Of a stretch of DNA of 64,000 nucleotides, positions 16,132-25,656 are shown one piece after another. A model generated the notes under the pieces. That model saw only the letters and a list, made by a program, of their open reading frames with translations. It was not told the origin of the DNA and made no database searches. The translations under genes were made by a program, and so were the position numbers. Origin of the DNA: Micavibrio sp. (GTDB taxonomy: Bacteria > Pseudomonadota > Alphaproteobacteria > Micavibrionales > UBA2020); the NCBI GenBank assembly GCA_028283745.1, contig JAPWJZ010000004.1, positions 372,001 through 436,000 on the forward strand, written 5' to 3'. Every line of letters begins with the position of its first letter. The stretch's first letter is position 1.

Positions 16132-17040
16132 GTGCAGGAAAAGGCTTTTAAAGTTCTTGTAATCGGGGGCCCGACTGCCAGTGGCAAGTCGGGCCTCGCC
16201 CTTTCTGCCGCCCTGCAAAGCAACGGCGCCATCATCAACGCCGATTCCATGCAGCTGTATGACGGCCTTGGCCTGTTGACCGCGCAGCCAAGCGCGGCGG
16301 AGCAGGCGCAAGCCCCCCACCTTCTTTATGCCGGTCTTGCGCCGGATGATATTTGCAGCGCCGCCCGCTGGCGCGGCCTTGCCCTTGCCGCCATTGAAAC
16401 AGCGCTGCAGCAACGCCGCCTGCCCATCATTGTTGGCGGCACGGGCTTTTACATTAAAACACTGGTCAAGGGCATCAGCCCCATTCCGTCGGTTCCGCCG
16501 GACGTACGCATGGGCATCATTGCCCGGCGGCAGGAAATTGGCACCCCCGCGCTGTATGCGGAATTACAGGCGCGCGACCCCGCCATGGCGGCGAAGCTGG
16601 AACCCGGCAACACCCAGCGCCTTGTGCGCGCGCTTGAAGTGCTGGAAGCGACCGGAAAAAGCCTGGCCGAATGGCAGGAACTGCCGCCCGCACCGCCGCC
16701 CGCGCACCTGCGCTTTGTTACAGCCGCGCTGCTGCCCCCGCGTGAGCAGCTTTACGCGCAGTGCGATAAACGCTTCGGCGATATGCTGAAGGCCGGCGCG
16801 CTTGATGAAGTGCGGGAGTTCATGAAAACGGCAACCGACGACATGCCGCTGACAAAAGCGCTTGGCTATGGGGAATTAAAGCAGCATCTTGAAGGCGCCC
16901 TGTCACTGGCGGATGCCGCCGCGCAGGCGCAAATGGCCACCCGGCGCTATGCCAAGCGCCAAGTCACCTGGTTCCGCCACCAGATGGCGGCGGATATTGT
17001 GCTGGAAGCGCCGGATGCCAGGAAGCTACTGGACGCCTAG
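16132..17040 (+). CDS. miaA: tRNA dimethylallyltransferase
   Basis: 302 residues. The P-loop is GGPTASGKSG (12-21), followed by the tRNA/DMAPP-binding segments NADSMQLYDGL, VGGTGFYIKTL and the C-terminal ATRRYAKRQVTWFRHQ motif. It adds a dimethylallyl group to A37 of tRNAs that read U-starting codons. Family members normally read S/N-ADS-xQ-Y here, so the active site is intact. GTG at 16132 is the start, 7 bases after the degP stop. Its stop overlaps the stop of the convergent bamF gene. Confidence 0.95.
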   Translation: MQEKAFKVLVIGGPTASGKSGLALSAALQSNGAIINADSMQLYDGLGLLTAQPSAAEQAQAPHLLYAGLAPDDICSAARWRGLALAAIETALQQRRLPIIVGGTGFYIKTLVKGISPIPSVPPDVRMGIIARRQEIGTPALYAELQARDPAMAAKLEPGNTQRLVRALEVLEATGKSLAEWQELPPAPPPAHLRFVTAALLPPREQLYAQCDKRFGDMLKAGALDEVREFMKTATDDMPLTKALGYGELKQHLEGALSLADAAAQAQMATRRYAKRQVTWFRHQMAADIVLEAPDARKLLDA

Positions 17041-17597
17041 AACAGCTTTTCAATCGTGCTTTGTTTTTTCTCGATCACGGGGACGCCCGTGCCGCTGACG
17101 GGTGCGCCGGCGGCTTGATCCTTTTTAATGCGGTCGGCTTCGGCCTTGGCATTGACGACGGAGGACGGCACCTTGCTGTCATCATTGGGGTCATCGCTCC
17201 AGAAAATCAGCTTATCCACCAGCGTGCGGTTTTGAAGGGAGATAATACCGTTTTCGCGGTCGATGGTGCTGCGGATATCGGCGCTGGCGCTTTGCGCGCC
17301 CATTTTGGTAAGCAGTTCATTTTCGGCGCTGCCCTTGGTGGCCTCCGCGCCTTGCGCGCCAAGCATGGCGGTTTTGGCCTGGTTGGCGGCTTCAGACGCA
17401 GGCGGCGCGGAATCTGCCGACGGCGGGCGCAGGTCATAGTCGGGCGGCAGGGTAAGCGGCGCGCGCTTCACCACCATGAATTCATCGGGCGACTGGCGGC
17501 CAACGCCGAATTCTTTTTTGACGCTGCTGCAGCCTGCAACGGAAACCAGCAGGGCGGCGGCAAGAAGGACGGTGATTTTTTGGCGGTGCGTGGTCAT
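17037..17597 (-). CDS. bamF: DUF3035 lipoprotein, BamF-like
   Basis: 186 residues. The lipobox is VSVAGC-S (Cys23), so it is an outer-membrane or periplasmic lipoprotein. The DUF3035 signature EFGVGRQSPDEFMVVKRAPLTLPPDYDLRPP is seen at residues 29-58. DUF3035 proteins were described as BamF, a component of the beta-barrel assembly machinery in Alphaproteobacteria. It follows lspA, the enzyme that matures lipoproteins. Its stop overlaps the miaA stop, so the two genes converge without a spacer. Confidence 0.85.
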   Translation of the reverse strand: MTTHRQKITVLLAAALLVSVAGCSSVKKEFGVGRQSPDEFMVVKRAPLTLPPDYDLRPPSADSAPPASEAANQAKTAMLGAQGAEATKGSAENELLTKMGAQSASADIRSTIDRENGIISLQNRTLVDKLIFWSDDPNDDSKVPSSVVNAKAEADRIKKDQAAGAPVSGTGVPVIEKKQSTIEKLF

Positions 17598-17643
17598 GTG
17601 CGTCAGTTACCTTTGTTTTATGGTCTTATTAGGCTTTTTACTT

Positions 17644-18228
17644 TTAAACTTTTTTGCCTTTGCCGGCGCTCATCAGCGTGTCGATGACAAGCAGCGCAGC
17701 GCCAAGGCAGATGCAGCTGTCGGCAAGGTTGAAAGCCGGCCAGTGGCTGTCGTTGATATGCACGTCGATAAAATCTGCCACCGCGCCGAAGCGGAAGCGG
17801 TCAATCGCGTTGGCGACGGCGCCGCCGATGATAAACGGCAGCGCGGCGGAAAGCAGGCGCGTATTGGCAAAGCTCATCCAGATGAACAAGCCCATGGAAA
17901 TAAGCAGCGAGAACGCGATAAGGACAAGCGCCATGGTGGGGTTGCCGCTGTCGAACAGGCCGAAGCTGACACCCTTGTTCCAGACCATGACGAAATCAAG
18001 GTAGGGGTTGATGGTAACGTGGTTATAGGTTTCCTGCTGGTCCATGAATTCGGGCAGCGGCTGGCGGGTTAAAAACCAGTCGCCGAACAGCGGCTGCTTG
18101 CCGCCGGTTTTCAGCATGGTTTCGGTCACCAGCCATTTTGTGTACTGGTCGAGAAGGATGATCGCGCCGATGAAAAAGAGCGCGAGGGCAAAGAAACGGC
18201 CCGGCTTGTGCGGCTTGCTAAAAGACAT
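17644..18228 (-). CDS. lspA: Lipoprotein signal peptidase (signal peptidase II)
   Basis: 194 residues with four membrane segments. The catalytic aspartates are Asp143 in NAIDR and Asp170 in FNLADS. It cleaves the signal peptide of diacylglyceryl-prolipoproteins in the inner membrane. The protein is about 30 residues longer than usual; the extra length is in the first periplasmic loop (about 40-72). It sits between ribF and bamF. In many Alphaproteobacteria ileS lies between ribF and lspA, but here the gap is only 30 bp. Confidence 0.95.
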   Translation of the reverse strand: MSFSKPHKPGRFFALALFFIGAIILLDQYTKWLVTETMLKTGGKQPLFGDWFLTRQPLPEFMDQQETYNHVTINPYLDFVMVWNKGVSFGLFDSGNPTMALVLIAFSLLISMGLFIWMSFANTRLLSAALPFIIGGAVANAIDRFRFGAVADFIDVHINDSHWPAFNLADSCICLGAALLVIDTLMSAGKGKKV

Positions 18229-18257
18229 CGGCTTTCGACTTTACAAATTTGTTATAA

Positions 18258-19199
18258 TCAGCTGGATTTCACCACAGCCCGCGCTTCAAGGCAATCCCGA
18301 TTCATCTGGTCTTTTAGTGCCTCGAGACTGTCAAAATGTGCTTCTCCGCGTAAGTATTTCAAGGGCCTGACGCGCACCTGCTTGTCATAAATATCGCCTG
18401 AGAACTCGAAGATGAAGCTTTCGAAAATCGGCTGCTCGATGCGGAACATGGGCCGCACGCCAAAATTGGCAACACCGGCACGCCACAGCTTTTCCCCCTC
18501 CACCAGTACGCTGACGGCATAAATGCCATACGGCAGCCGCACATAGCGCCCCGCCTGCTGGTTCGCGGTGGGGTAACCCAGTTCGCGCCCGCGCTTGTCA
18601 CCGTGCACAACGGGGGCTTCAATTTCAAACGGGCGGCCCAGCAGCGCTTCCGCTTCGGCAAATTCCGCCTTTTGCACATGCTGGCGAATGCGGGTGGAAG
18701 AATAGGCGCTGCCATCCGGGCAATTGACAGGGTCGACCACCGTCAGGCCGAATTTACCGGCGGCGGCTGCAGCGCGCAGCGTATCGACATTCCCGGCCCT
18801 GCCTTTGCCGAAGGCGAAGTCATGCCCCACCACAATGTGGCGGAGGCCAAAGTGCGCCACCAGAATATCGTCGATGAATGCTTCGGGCGACAGGCTGGCA
18901 AGCGCGGCATTGAACGGCACGGTAAAAAGGTGATTCACGCCCCAGGCGGCCAGCACGCGCTGCTTCATGGGCAGCAGCGTCAGCCGAAACGGCGGCGCAT
19001 CGGGCGCGAAGAATTCACGCGGGTGCGGCTCGAACGTCATGACGGCGGCGGGCGCGCCAAGGTCGCCGGCCATGTGCTGCACGCGCTGCACGAGGGCCTG
19101 ATGGCCAAGGTGCAGGCCGTCAAAATTGCCAATCGCGGCAATGGCGCCGCGGGCGGCGGGCGGTATGGCGTCAAGGTCTTTATGTAATTGCGTGGTCAT
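18258..19199 (-). CDS. ribF: Bifunctional riboflavin kinase/FAD synthetase
   Basis: 313 residues. The N-terminal FAD synthetase domain carries GNFDGLHLGH (24-33), the nucleotidyltransferase HxGH motif, and STRIR. The C-terminal riboflavin kinase domain carries GRELGYPTAN. It makes FMN and FAD from riboflavin. The length matches the family (about 310). It precedes lspA on the same strand. Confidence 0.95.
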   Translation of the reverse strand: MTTQLHKDLDAIPPAARGAIAAIGNFDGLHLGHQALVQRVQHMAGDLGAPAAVMTFEPHPREFFAPDAPPFRLTLLPMKQRVLAAWGVNHLFTVPFNAALASLSPEAFIDDILVAHFGLRHIVVGHDFAFGKGRAGNVDTLRAAAAAGKFGLTVVDPVNCPDGSAYSSTRIRQHVQKAEFAEAEALLGRPFEIEAPVVHGDKRGRELGYPTANQQAGRYVRLPYGIYAVSVLVEGEKLWRAGVANFGVRPMFRIEQPIFESFIFEFSGDIYDKQVRVRPLKYLRGEAHFDSLEALKDQMNRDCLEARAVVKSS

Positions 19200-19285
19200 T
19201 CTGTCGCTTCGTTATCACTTTTGTGGCCGCTGGTTTGCTTTTTTGCCGTTCTGCCGCATACTAGAATAAAAGAGGGAAAATTGCC

Positions 19286-19852
19286 ATGCGCCGCGCCTTT
19301 TTACTGCTTCTGCTGACCTTTATTTTTGTGCCGCTGGCGGCCCGGGCTGCGCAGCCCGTGTCACGCTGCCTATGCGCCCCCGCCCCGTTTGATTCCCGCT
19401 GGCGCGATGCGGATGCGATTTTTTCCGGCACTATTTTGAATGTCGAGGTGCAGCAGGACCGCGTGGAACATGCCAATGCCGAACTGCCCGTCAAGGTGAC
19501 GGTGGCGGTGGAGGAAGGCTTCAAGGGCCCCAAAAAAGGCATGACGTTTTATTTCTTCAGCAACATGAACGTTGCCACCTGCATGGGCATGACGTTTCAA
19601 AAAGGCGCGTCATACCTGTTCTACGCCTATATGCGCCGGCCGGAAACGAAGGAAGCCTGGTCGTTTTACGATTTTCCGTCGGATACCTATGACGTTGGCG
19701 GCACCTGCGGCGGCACCCTGCCGCTAGCGGATAAAACCGCGGTGGATGAACTGGCGCTGCTGCACGATAAAGAGCCGGTCACCAAAACCACCTCCCCCGT
19801 CGTGAACAACGAGCTGGGGTTCCTGCCGCTGAAGCCGGCAGCGGGCGATTAA
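19286..19852 (+). CDS. Secreted TIMP/NTR-like protein
   Basis: 188 residues. The signal peptide is MRRAFLLLLLTFIFVPLAARA. The mature protein starts with CLC at its N terminus, followed by ADAIFSGTILNVEV and a beta-barrel-like segment (VKVTVAVEEGFKGPKKG) and further Cys pairs (ATCMG, GGTCGG). This order, a C-x-C N terminus with FxGxV, then YLFYA, then a late Cys, matches the netrin/TIMP-like OB fold seen in bacterial secreted proteins. It is not evidence of protease inhibition. It stands alone between ribF and hemA. Confidence 0.72.
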   Translation: MRRAFLLLLLTFIFVPLAARAAQPVSRCLCAPAPFDSRWRDADAIFSGTILNVEVQQDRVEHANAELPVKVTVAVEEGFKGPKKGMTFYFFSNMNVATCMGMTFQKGASYLFYAYMRRPETKEAWSFYDFPSDTYDVGGTCGGTLPLADKTAVDELALLHDKEPVTKTTSPVVNNELGFLPLKPAAGD

Positions 19853-19876
19853 ATTCCGGTGATTAAAACCGCGTGA

Positions 19877-21163
19877 TCAGAATTTCAAAATCGTTGCGGC
19901 GCGGCGCAGGTTAAGGCCCGCCCAGACCGCGCACAGCGCATCCACCAGGTGCTTCATGTCAGCATCCGTGTGGTGCGGCGTCGGCGTCAGGCGCAGGCGC
20001 TCGGTGCCGCGCGGCACGGTCGGGTAATTGATGGGCTGCACGTAAATGTTGTGCTGCTGCATCAGATCATCGCTGGCTTTTTTGCACAGGCGCGCATCGC
20101 CCACCATCAGCGGCACGATGTGGCTGGCGGACAGCAGCACGGGCAGGCCGGCATCCTGCAGCATTTTCTTCAAGGTTGCGGCGCGTTCCTGGTGGCGGTC
20201 GCGCTCCACCTGCGATGCCTTCAGGTGGCGGACGCTGGCGGTGGAACCGGCCAGCAGGGCGGGCGGCAGCGCCGTGGTGAAAATAAAGCTGGAGGCGTAG
20301 GAGCGCACAACATCGACAATCGCGCGCGTGCTGGCAATGTAGCCGCCCATCACGCCGAAGGCCTTGCCAAGCGTGCCTTCGACAATATCAATGCGGTGCA
20401 TCTGCCCGTCGCGCTCGGCCACGCCCGCGCCGCGGGGGCCATACATGCCAACGGCATGCACTTCGTCAAGGTACGTCAGCGCGCCGTATTTTTCGGCAAG
20501 GTCGCAAATTTCTTTAATCGGGGCAATGTCGCCGTCCATCGAATAGACGGATTCAAACGCGACGATTTTCGGGCGGCAGCGCTCGACCGAGGCGAGCAGC
20601 GTTTCAAGGTGCGCAAGGTCGTTGTGGCGGAAGATGTATTTTTCACAGCCCGAGCCCTTGATGCCCTGGATCATGGAAGCGTGGTTCAGTTCATCCGAGA
20701 AAATCACGCAGGCCGGCAGCACCTTCGCAATCGTGCTGAGCGCGGCTTCGTTGGAGATGTAGCCGGAGGTAAACAGCAGCGCGGCATCCTTGCCGTGCAG
20801 GTCGGCAAGTTCCGCTTCAAGTTCAAGGTGGTAATGGGTGTTGCCCGAAATATTGCGCGTGCCGCCGGCGCCGGCGCCCGCTGCCTGCGCCGCATCGCAC
20901 ATGGCGGCAATGACTTTGGGGTGGTGGCCCATGCCAAGATAGTCGTTGCTGCACCAGATGGTCACATCGCGTGCCGTGCCGCTGTCATCGCGGAAGATGG
21001 CTTTGGGGAACCTGCCGACCTGACGCTCCAGATCTGCGAAGACGCGGTAGCGGCCTTCCTTGTGCAGATCGAGCAGCCGATTCTGGAAAAAAGATTCGTA
21101 GAAGCCGAGACTGGTGTTTTTCGCGGCGGTGGGGGAAGCCTGGATAAGCTTGGAAACTGACAT
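19877..21163 (-). CDS. hemA: 5-aminolevulinate synthase
   Basis: 428 residues, a PLP-dependent alpha-oxoamine synthase. It condenses glycine with succinyl-CoA to 5-aminolevulinate, the first step of tetrapyrrole synthesis by the Shemin pathway used by Alphaproteobacteria. Motifs are [27 protein letters not shown] and the PLP lysine Lys267 in EGTLGKAFG. The length matches other ALAS (about 400-410 plus a short C-terminal extension). A separate promoter is likely in the 150-bp divergent region with the sugar kinase gene. Confidence 0.95.
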   Translation of the reverse strand: MSVSKLIQASPTAAKNTSLGFYESFFQNRLLDLHKEGRYRVFADLERQVGRFPKAIFRDDSGTARDVTIWCSNDYLGMGHHPKVIAAMCDAAQAAGAGAGGTRNISGNTHYHLELEAELADLHGKDAALLFTSGYISNEAALSTIAKVLPACVIFSDELNHASMIQGIKGSGCEKYIFRHNDLAHLETLLASVERCRPKIVAFESVYSMDGDIAPIKEICDLAEKYGALTYLDEVHAVGMYGPRGAGVAERDGQMHRIDIVEGTLGKAFGVMGGYIASTRAIVDVVRSYASSFIFTTALPPALLAGSTASVRHLKASQVERDRHQERAATLKKMLQDAGLPVLLSASHIVPLMVGDARLCKKASDDLMQQHNIYVQPINYPTVPRGTERLRLTPTPHHTDADMKHLVDALCAVWAGLNLRRAATILKF

Positions 21164-21316
21164 AAAGCACCCGTTATTCTTACTTTTTGCAAGGGTGGCT
21201 CAAGGTATACGCCCCCTCAATATCTTATGCAACTGCACATATATTGCCATAACGATAAAAATGCCGAAAAAGCGTAATAATTTCTGAAATTTATAGACCG
21301 TTTACCGGTTTGGGAT

Positions 21317-22255
21317 ATGCTTGAAGACATGATTATTGTCTTTGGCTCCATGAACATCGACCTGATTATGCCGGTCGACAACTTTCCCAAGACGGGGGAA
21401 ACGGTGCTTTGCACCGCAGACTACCTGAGTCGCGAAGGCGGCAAAGGGGCCAACCAGGCCATGGCCGCCGCCCGTGCGGGCGCAAAAGTCGCCATGGCGG
21501 GCAAGGTGGGCGATGATGCTTTCGGCCGCCGCTCCGTCAACAACCTTAAAACCCACGGCATCTGGACGACGGCAATCGGCATGTCGGACCGCCCGACCGG
21601 CTGCGCCACCATCGCCGTGAACATGAAGGGCGCGAACATCATCATGGCTGCGCCGGGCGCCAACATGGACGCGACCAACGACCAGCTGCCGGATGAAATT
21701 TTCACCAACAAAAATATCGTGCTGACGCAGCTGGAAGCGAGCCCGAAGGAAACGCTGATTGTGCTGGAACGGGCGCGGCGCAAAGGCTCCATCACCATCC
21801 TCAACGCCTCCCCCGCGGGCATGATTCCTGCGGGCGATTTGCCGACGGTGGATTACATCATCGTCAACGAAATTGAAGCGCACCAGCTTTCCGCGGGCCT
21901 TGGCCTTAAAAGCGATGAAGCCGCCGAAATGGCAAGGCTGCTGGCGCGCCACACCAATGCCACCTGCATTGTCACCATGGAAGACCAGGGCGCGATTGCC
22001 TGCCGCGCGGGCAGCCTGTTCAAGGTCGGCTCCCTCCCCGTCGAAGTGGTGGATACCACCGGCGCGGGTGATGCCTTCTGCGGCATTTTCGCGGCATCGC
22101 TGCAGGCGGGGCATAACTGGCTTGTGTCCATGCACCACGCGTCGGTCGGCGCGGGCCTTGCCTGCCTTGGCCTCGGCGCGCAATCGGGCCTGCCCGCCCT
22201 TGAAGACATCGAAGCCCACCTCTCCCGCCTGCCGATGCCGGTGAAGGTGGAGTAA
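21317..22255 (+). CDS. PfkB family carbohydrate kinase, ribokinase-like
   Basis: 312 residues. The N-terminal signature FGSMNIDLIM, the EGGKGANQAMAAARAG sugar-binding loop and the C-terminal DTTGAGDAFCG anion hole with the catalytic Asp identify a PfkB kinase of the ribokinase type. The start at 21317 may be 4 codons too early; ATG at 21329 (MIIVFGSMN) is an alternative. No ribose transporter or regulator is adjacent, so the actual substrate (ribose, adenosine or other) is open. Confidence 0.88.
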   Translation: MLEDMIIVFGSMNIDLIMPVDNFPKTGETVLCTADYLSREGGKGANQAMAAARAGAKVAMAGKVGDDAFGRRSVNNLKTHGIWTTAIGMSDRPTGCATIAVNMKGANIIMAAPGANMDATNDQLPDEIFTNKNIVLTQLEASPKETLIVLERARRKGSITILNASPAGMIPAGDLPTVDYIIVNEIEAHQLSAGLGLKSDEAAEMARLLARHTNATCIVTMEDQGAIACRAGSLFKVGSLPVEVVDTTGAGDAFCGIFAASLQAGHNWLVSMHHASVGAGLACLGLGAQSGLPALEDIEAHLSRLPMPVKVE

Positions 22256-22287
22256 TTCCCGCTCTGACAGACTGAATTTTTTAGCGG

Positions 22288-23517
22288 TTACTGGTTATAA
22301 TCCAGCGCCGCTTTTTTGCTTTTCAAATTGTACATTTCCGGCACGACGACCGCTTTCGGGAGCAGGATATAGCTTTGCCCCGCGCTTTTCATGAGGCCGG
22401 CGTTGTGCGTTGCGGCCTCGCCAGCACCCCAGAAGAAGTCACCGCGCACGGCGCCCTTGATGGCGCCGCCCGTGTCTTGCGCGATCATGAGTTGTTGCAG
22501 GCGGCCAGTAACGTCCACTGCGCCTTCCGGTGCTGCGGCATCAATGAAGAACGGCGCGCCGTAGGGGAATTTTTTGCGGTCGATGGCCATGCTGCGCTTC
22601 GGCGTGAGCGCCACGCCTTCCGCGCCCATGGGTCCGTCACCGGTGAGGGTGCGGAAGAAGACGTAAGACTCGTTCAGGTCCATCACCTTCGGCGCTTCGG
22701 CGGGGTTTTTCTCCAGCCAGTCGCGGATGCCCTGCATGGAAACAGTTTTGGAATCGAGCGCGCCGCGCTTGATCAGCTCCTGCCCGATGGCGTAATAGAC
22801 ATGGCCGTTTTGCGCGGCGAAGCCGACATGCAGCGTGGTGCCGTCATCCATGTCCACCAGGCCCGAGCCCTGGATATGCAGGAAAAACGCATCCACCGGC
22901 GATGACACCCAGACGATCTGCTGCGCGGATTTGTCAACCGCGCCCGCGTCAATTTGCGCACGGGTGTAATAGGGCACAAGGTTCTGCCCCTTAACGCGGC
23001 CGACGACGGTTTCCCCTTTCAGCGAATCCTTGAAGTCGCCAAGGTTGACGGTGATAAGGTCATCCGGCCGGCCGTACAGCGGCGTTAAATACGGCGCATG
23101 CCTGGTGGCGGAACCGTGCAACAGCGGCTCGTAATAACCGGTGAAAAGGCCATCGCGGCCTGTATCGTTCCAGACTTCATAGGGCGTGAAGGCGGCTTCA
23201 AAATAACTGCGCGCCGCGGCATCGTTCATATCGGCCGGCAGGGCGGCGCAGGCGGTTTGCCATTCGGCATAAGTGCCGGCAAAGGCAACGGGGCCGAACG
23301 GTGTTTCCGCCTTTTTGCCCGCAATGCGGGCGCAGGATTTTTGCAAGGCGGGCAATGCCGCCGATACAGTATCCGCCTGCCAGCCCGGCAAGGCCGCGAA
23401 GGTCGTGGGCTTCAGGTAAAAAGGAATTTCCGGCTTTTTATCCGCCACATGCGCGGTGACGCAGGATGACAGCAGCAGCGCAAGGCCCGGGGCCAGCATG
23501 GCAAGGAAACGGCGCAT
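22288..23517 (-). CDS. mltA: Membrane-bound lytic murein transglycosylase A
   Basis: 409 residues. The lipobox is LLLSSC (Cys19), so it is a lipoprotein. The MltA domain (GLFTGYYEP) is followed by the 3D domain with FLHIQGSG, AQDTGGAIKG and GDFFWGAG, whose aspartates hold the active site. It cleaves glycan strands of peptidoglycan, forming anhydro-muropeptides. The start MRRFLAML gives a proper signal peptide; an ATG six codons upstream is less likely. It follows the Tim44-like gene with a short gap, the usual alphaproteobacterial pair. Confidence 0.94.
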   Translation of the reverse strand: MRRFLAMLAPGLALLLSSCVTAHVADKKPEIPFYLKPTTFAALPGWQADTVSAALPALQKSCARIAGKKAETPFGPVAFAGTYAEWQTACAALPADMNDAAARSYFEAAFTPYEVWNDTGRDGLFTGYYEPLLHGSATRHAPYLTPLYGRPDDLITVNLGDFKDSLKGETVVGRVKGQNLVPYYTRAQIDAGAVDKSAQQIVWVSSPVDAFFLHIQGSGLVDMDDGTTLHVGFAAQNGHVYYAIGQELIKRGALDSKTVSMQGIRDWLEKNPAEAPKVMDLNESYVFFRTLTGDGPMGAEGVALTPKRSMAIDRKKFPYGAPFFIDAAAPEGAVDVTGRLQQLMIAQDTGGAIKGAVRGDFFWGAGEAATHNAGLMKSAGQSYILLPKAVVVPEMYNLKSKKAALDYNQ

Positions 23518-23553
23518 GTAAATAAATCCCTTCAAAGAATGACGGGGATATTA

Positions 23554-24243
23554 TTACTGCTCCAGCGCCTGTGTCTCAATAAGAATCCAGTTGGGGTCGC
23601 TGGTGCGCGTATCACGCATGAAGGTCCAGATATCGCGGATGGTCGAAATATTATCCGCGTTGCCGTCCACCACCTTGCCCGAAGCGTCGCGCGTGACGGA
23701 AACTTCATCCACATCAAAATCGACGGTGATATAGGCGATGGTGCCGCCCATGTGCGCTTCGGTAATACGCGCGGCCTTGATCCGCTGAATGGTCAGCTCG
23801 GTCGTGTGGCCATTGGCAATGCGGGTGCGCACGCCGGCGGAAAAATCACCGTACAGCTTCGGCGTCAGCAGGGGCTTCAAGGCATCAAGGTCGCCGCGGG
23901 CATAGGCGGTGACGACCATTTCAAACGCATAGCGCGCGCCCTGCAGGAAGGTATTGAGGTCAAAATAAGCATCGGCGGCGGCAATTTCGCCAAGGCCGTG
24001 GTCAATGCGGCCATCAACGTTATTCGCGGCATCCACCAGCTGGTCGCGGCTGCCGGCGGGAATGACAAACGGCGCGGGCGCGGCGGTGGGCAGCGGCGTG
24101 ACAACGGCGGGACGCGCCGGGTCTGCATTCGTGAACGGGTTGGGGCGCTGGCGTTCGTTGCCGTTGCGCGTGCCAAGCGCGGCGTTCAGGCGATAGATAA
24201 GAAAGACGGCGATGGCCGCGAAAAACAGGATATCGATATGCAC
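23554..24243 (-). CDS. Tim44-like domain protein
   Basis: 229 residues. One N-terminal membrane anchor (IDILFFAAIAVFLIYRL) precedes a Pro/Ala-rich linker and a C-terminal Tim44/TimA domain (DLNTFLQGARYAFEMVVTAYARGDLDALKPLL). The family is related to mitochondrial Tim44 and is common in Alphaproteobacteria next to mltA and fxsA/secB. Its bacterial role is not settled; protein translocation or membrane stability has been suggested. It is divergent from fxsA. Confidence 0.9.
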   Translation of the reverse strand: MHIDILFFAAIAVFLIYRLNAALGTRNGNERQRPNPFTNADPARPAVVTPLPTAAPAPFVIPAGSRDQLVDAANNVDGRIDHGLGEIAAADAYFDLNTFLQGARYAFEMVVTAYARGDLDALKPLLTPKLYGDFSAGVRTRIANGHTTELTIQRIKAARITEAHMGGTIAYITVDFDVDEVSVTRDASGKVVDGNADNISTIRDIWTFMRDTRTSDPNWILIETQALEQ

Positions 24244-24462
24244 GGATTAGACCCCTCTGCCTTTAAATTCAAAAACATCCACGGCGCGGTTTTTTGTTTT
24301 CTTGAAATGCCGGCACCTGGAAATATGCCCGGCGCACGGCTGGACGTGGATGCGCCCCTATTCATTAATTCTATCTTATTTCCTGCCATTCATCTAGTTT
24401 ATGGGCGATTTTAGTCCATGTTACAGCGTGTTGTTTACCTTTTTACTTATTAAAGGGCTGGA

Positions 24463-24951
24463 ATGTTTGCGTTTTTATCTCCCCTTGCCTACCTGCCGCT
24501 GGCTGAGATTGCCGGCTTTATCATTATTGGCGGACGCATCGGGCTGGGCTATACGTTGCTGTGGCTTATTTTTAGCACCATGCTGGGCTTTTCACTGCTA
24601 AAAACCAGCGCTGCGGGTGCTTTTTCTAACGTCCGGACGGGTAAAGATGCCGATTTCTTTGCCGAACAGGGTGTTTTTGACAGTCTTTGCCTGATGGTGG
24701 CGGCATTTTTACTGATTTTCCCCGGTTTTATCAGCGATTTTATCGCGATTCCGTTCATTATTGGCCCGTTTCGCCACTGGCTTTTCCTGCGCAGCAAGAA
24801 TAATCCGGATAGTTTTTTGCGCAAATTCACCACCACCGGCAGCCGCAACTTCCGCGCCGGTGGCAACGCCCCGCAGCCACCCGGCGCCGGTACGACAATT
24901 GATGCCGAATTCCAGCGCATTGACGATACCGAACAGCTGCCGAAGCAATAG
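24463..24951 (+). CDS. fxsA: FxsA family membrane protein
   Basis: 162 residues with three to four hydrophobic segments (PLAEIAGFIIIGGRIGLGYTL, LLWLIFSTMLG, LMVAAFLLIFPGFISDFIAI). The conserved PGFISD motif is present. FxsA overproduction relieves phage T7 exclusion in E. coli; its natural function is unknown. Position next to secB and Tim44-like is the standard alphaproteobacterial context. The C-terminal 50 residues are polar and cytoplasmic. Confidence 0.9.
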   Translation: MFAFLSPLAYLPLAEIAGFIIIGGRIGLGYTLLWLIFSTMLGFSLLKTSAAGAFSNVRTGKDADFFAEQGVFDSLCLMVAAFLLIFPGFISDFIAIPFIIGPFRHWLFLRSKNNPDSFLRKFTTTGSRNFRAGGNAPQPPGAGTTIDAEFQRIDDTEQLPKQ

Positions 24952-25069
24952 CCCGCCGGTAACATTATGGCATACGCACGGCCCGCGTGCCTTGCGGCAT
25001 ATGCCGCCCCTATGGTACATAACGTGCCAGCAAAACGTTTGAAAACGCACCCGAAGGACGATCGCAACA

Positions 25070-25603
25070 ATGGCCAAAGACAACAAACAGGATAACGCCC
25101 CCGCAACCGCCCCCGCAACCGCCGCCGCCCCCGCGGGCGAAACGCAGGCACAGCCCGGCGTTCAGGTGGTTGCCCAGTACATCAAGGATTTCTCGTTCGA
25201 AAACCCGAACGCGCCGGAAAGCCTCGTATCCGGCTGGCCGCAGCCTGAAACCAACGTACAGATCTTCCTGCGCCACCAGCCGGTGAAGGATGACGTTTAT
25301 GAAGTCAGCGTCAACTTCCGCATTGAAGCCAAGCGCCAGCCCGATGATAAAGTCTGCTTCATCATCGACCTTTCCTATGGCGCGCTGGTTGTGCTGAAGC
25401 ACATTCCGGCTGAAAACCACCAGCCGGTGATTATGGTTGAAGTGCCGAAACTACTGTTCCCCTTCGCGCGCGAAATCGTCGCCAACGTGACTTCCGCCGG
25501 CGGCTACCCGCCCCTGTACCTCACGCCCATCAGCTTTGAAGCGATTTACATCAACGAGCTGAAACGCCTGCAGGATGAAAAGAAACAACAGGCTGCCGGT
25601 TAA
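25070..25603 (+). CDS. secB: Protein-export chaperone SecB
   Basis: 177 residues. SecB keeps preproteins unfolded and delivers them to SecA. Characteristic parts are YIKDFSFENPNAPES, VYEVSVNFRIEAK and FPFAREIVANVTSAGGYPPLYLTPISFEAIY. The N terminus has an extra Ala/Pro/Thr-rich tail of about 35 residues. It ends at a strong bidirectional terminator shared with dnaQ. Confidence 0.96.
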   Translation: MAKDNKQDNAPATAPATAAAPAGETQAQPGVQVVAQYIKDFSFENPNAPESLVSGWPQPETNVQIFLRHQPVKDDVYEVSVNFRIEAKRQPDDKVCFIIDLSYGALVVLKHIPAENHQPVIMVEVPKLLFPFAREIVANVTSAGGYPPLYLTPISFEAIYINELKRLQDEKKQQAAG

Positions 25604-25623
25604 CCACCGCGCGCCTGACCAAT

Positions 25624-25655
25624 AAAAAAGCCCGCTGTCACAAGCGGGCTTTTTT
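25624..25655. terminator. Bidirectional terminator between secB and dnaQ
   Basis: AAAAAAGCCCGCT (25624-25636) pairs fully with the complement at 25643-25655 around a 6-base loop. Both strands end in a run of U residues, so it can stop both convergent genes. Confidence 0.9.
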
Positions 25656-25656
25656 A

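Noticed and set aside
14610-16250. Long minus-strand frame (546 codons) opposite degP
   Set aside because: It is the antisense shadow of degP and miaA, which have complete motifs, signal peptide and ribosome binding sites; the antisense frame has none.
19949-21160. Plus-strand frame of 403 codons opposite hemA
   Set aside because: Shadow of hemA, which has an intact PLP lysine and all ALAS motifs.
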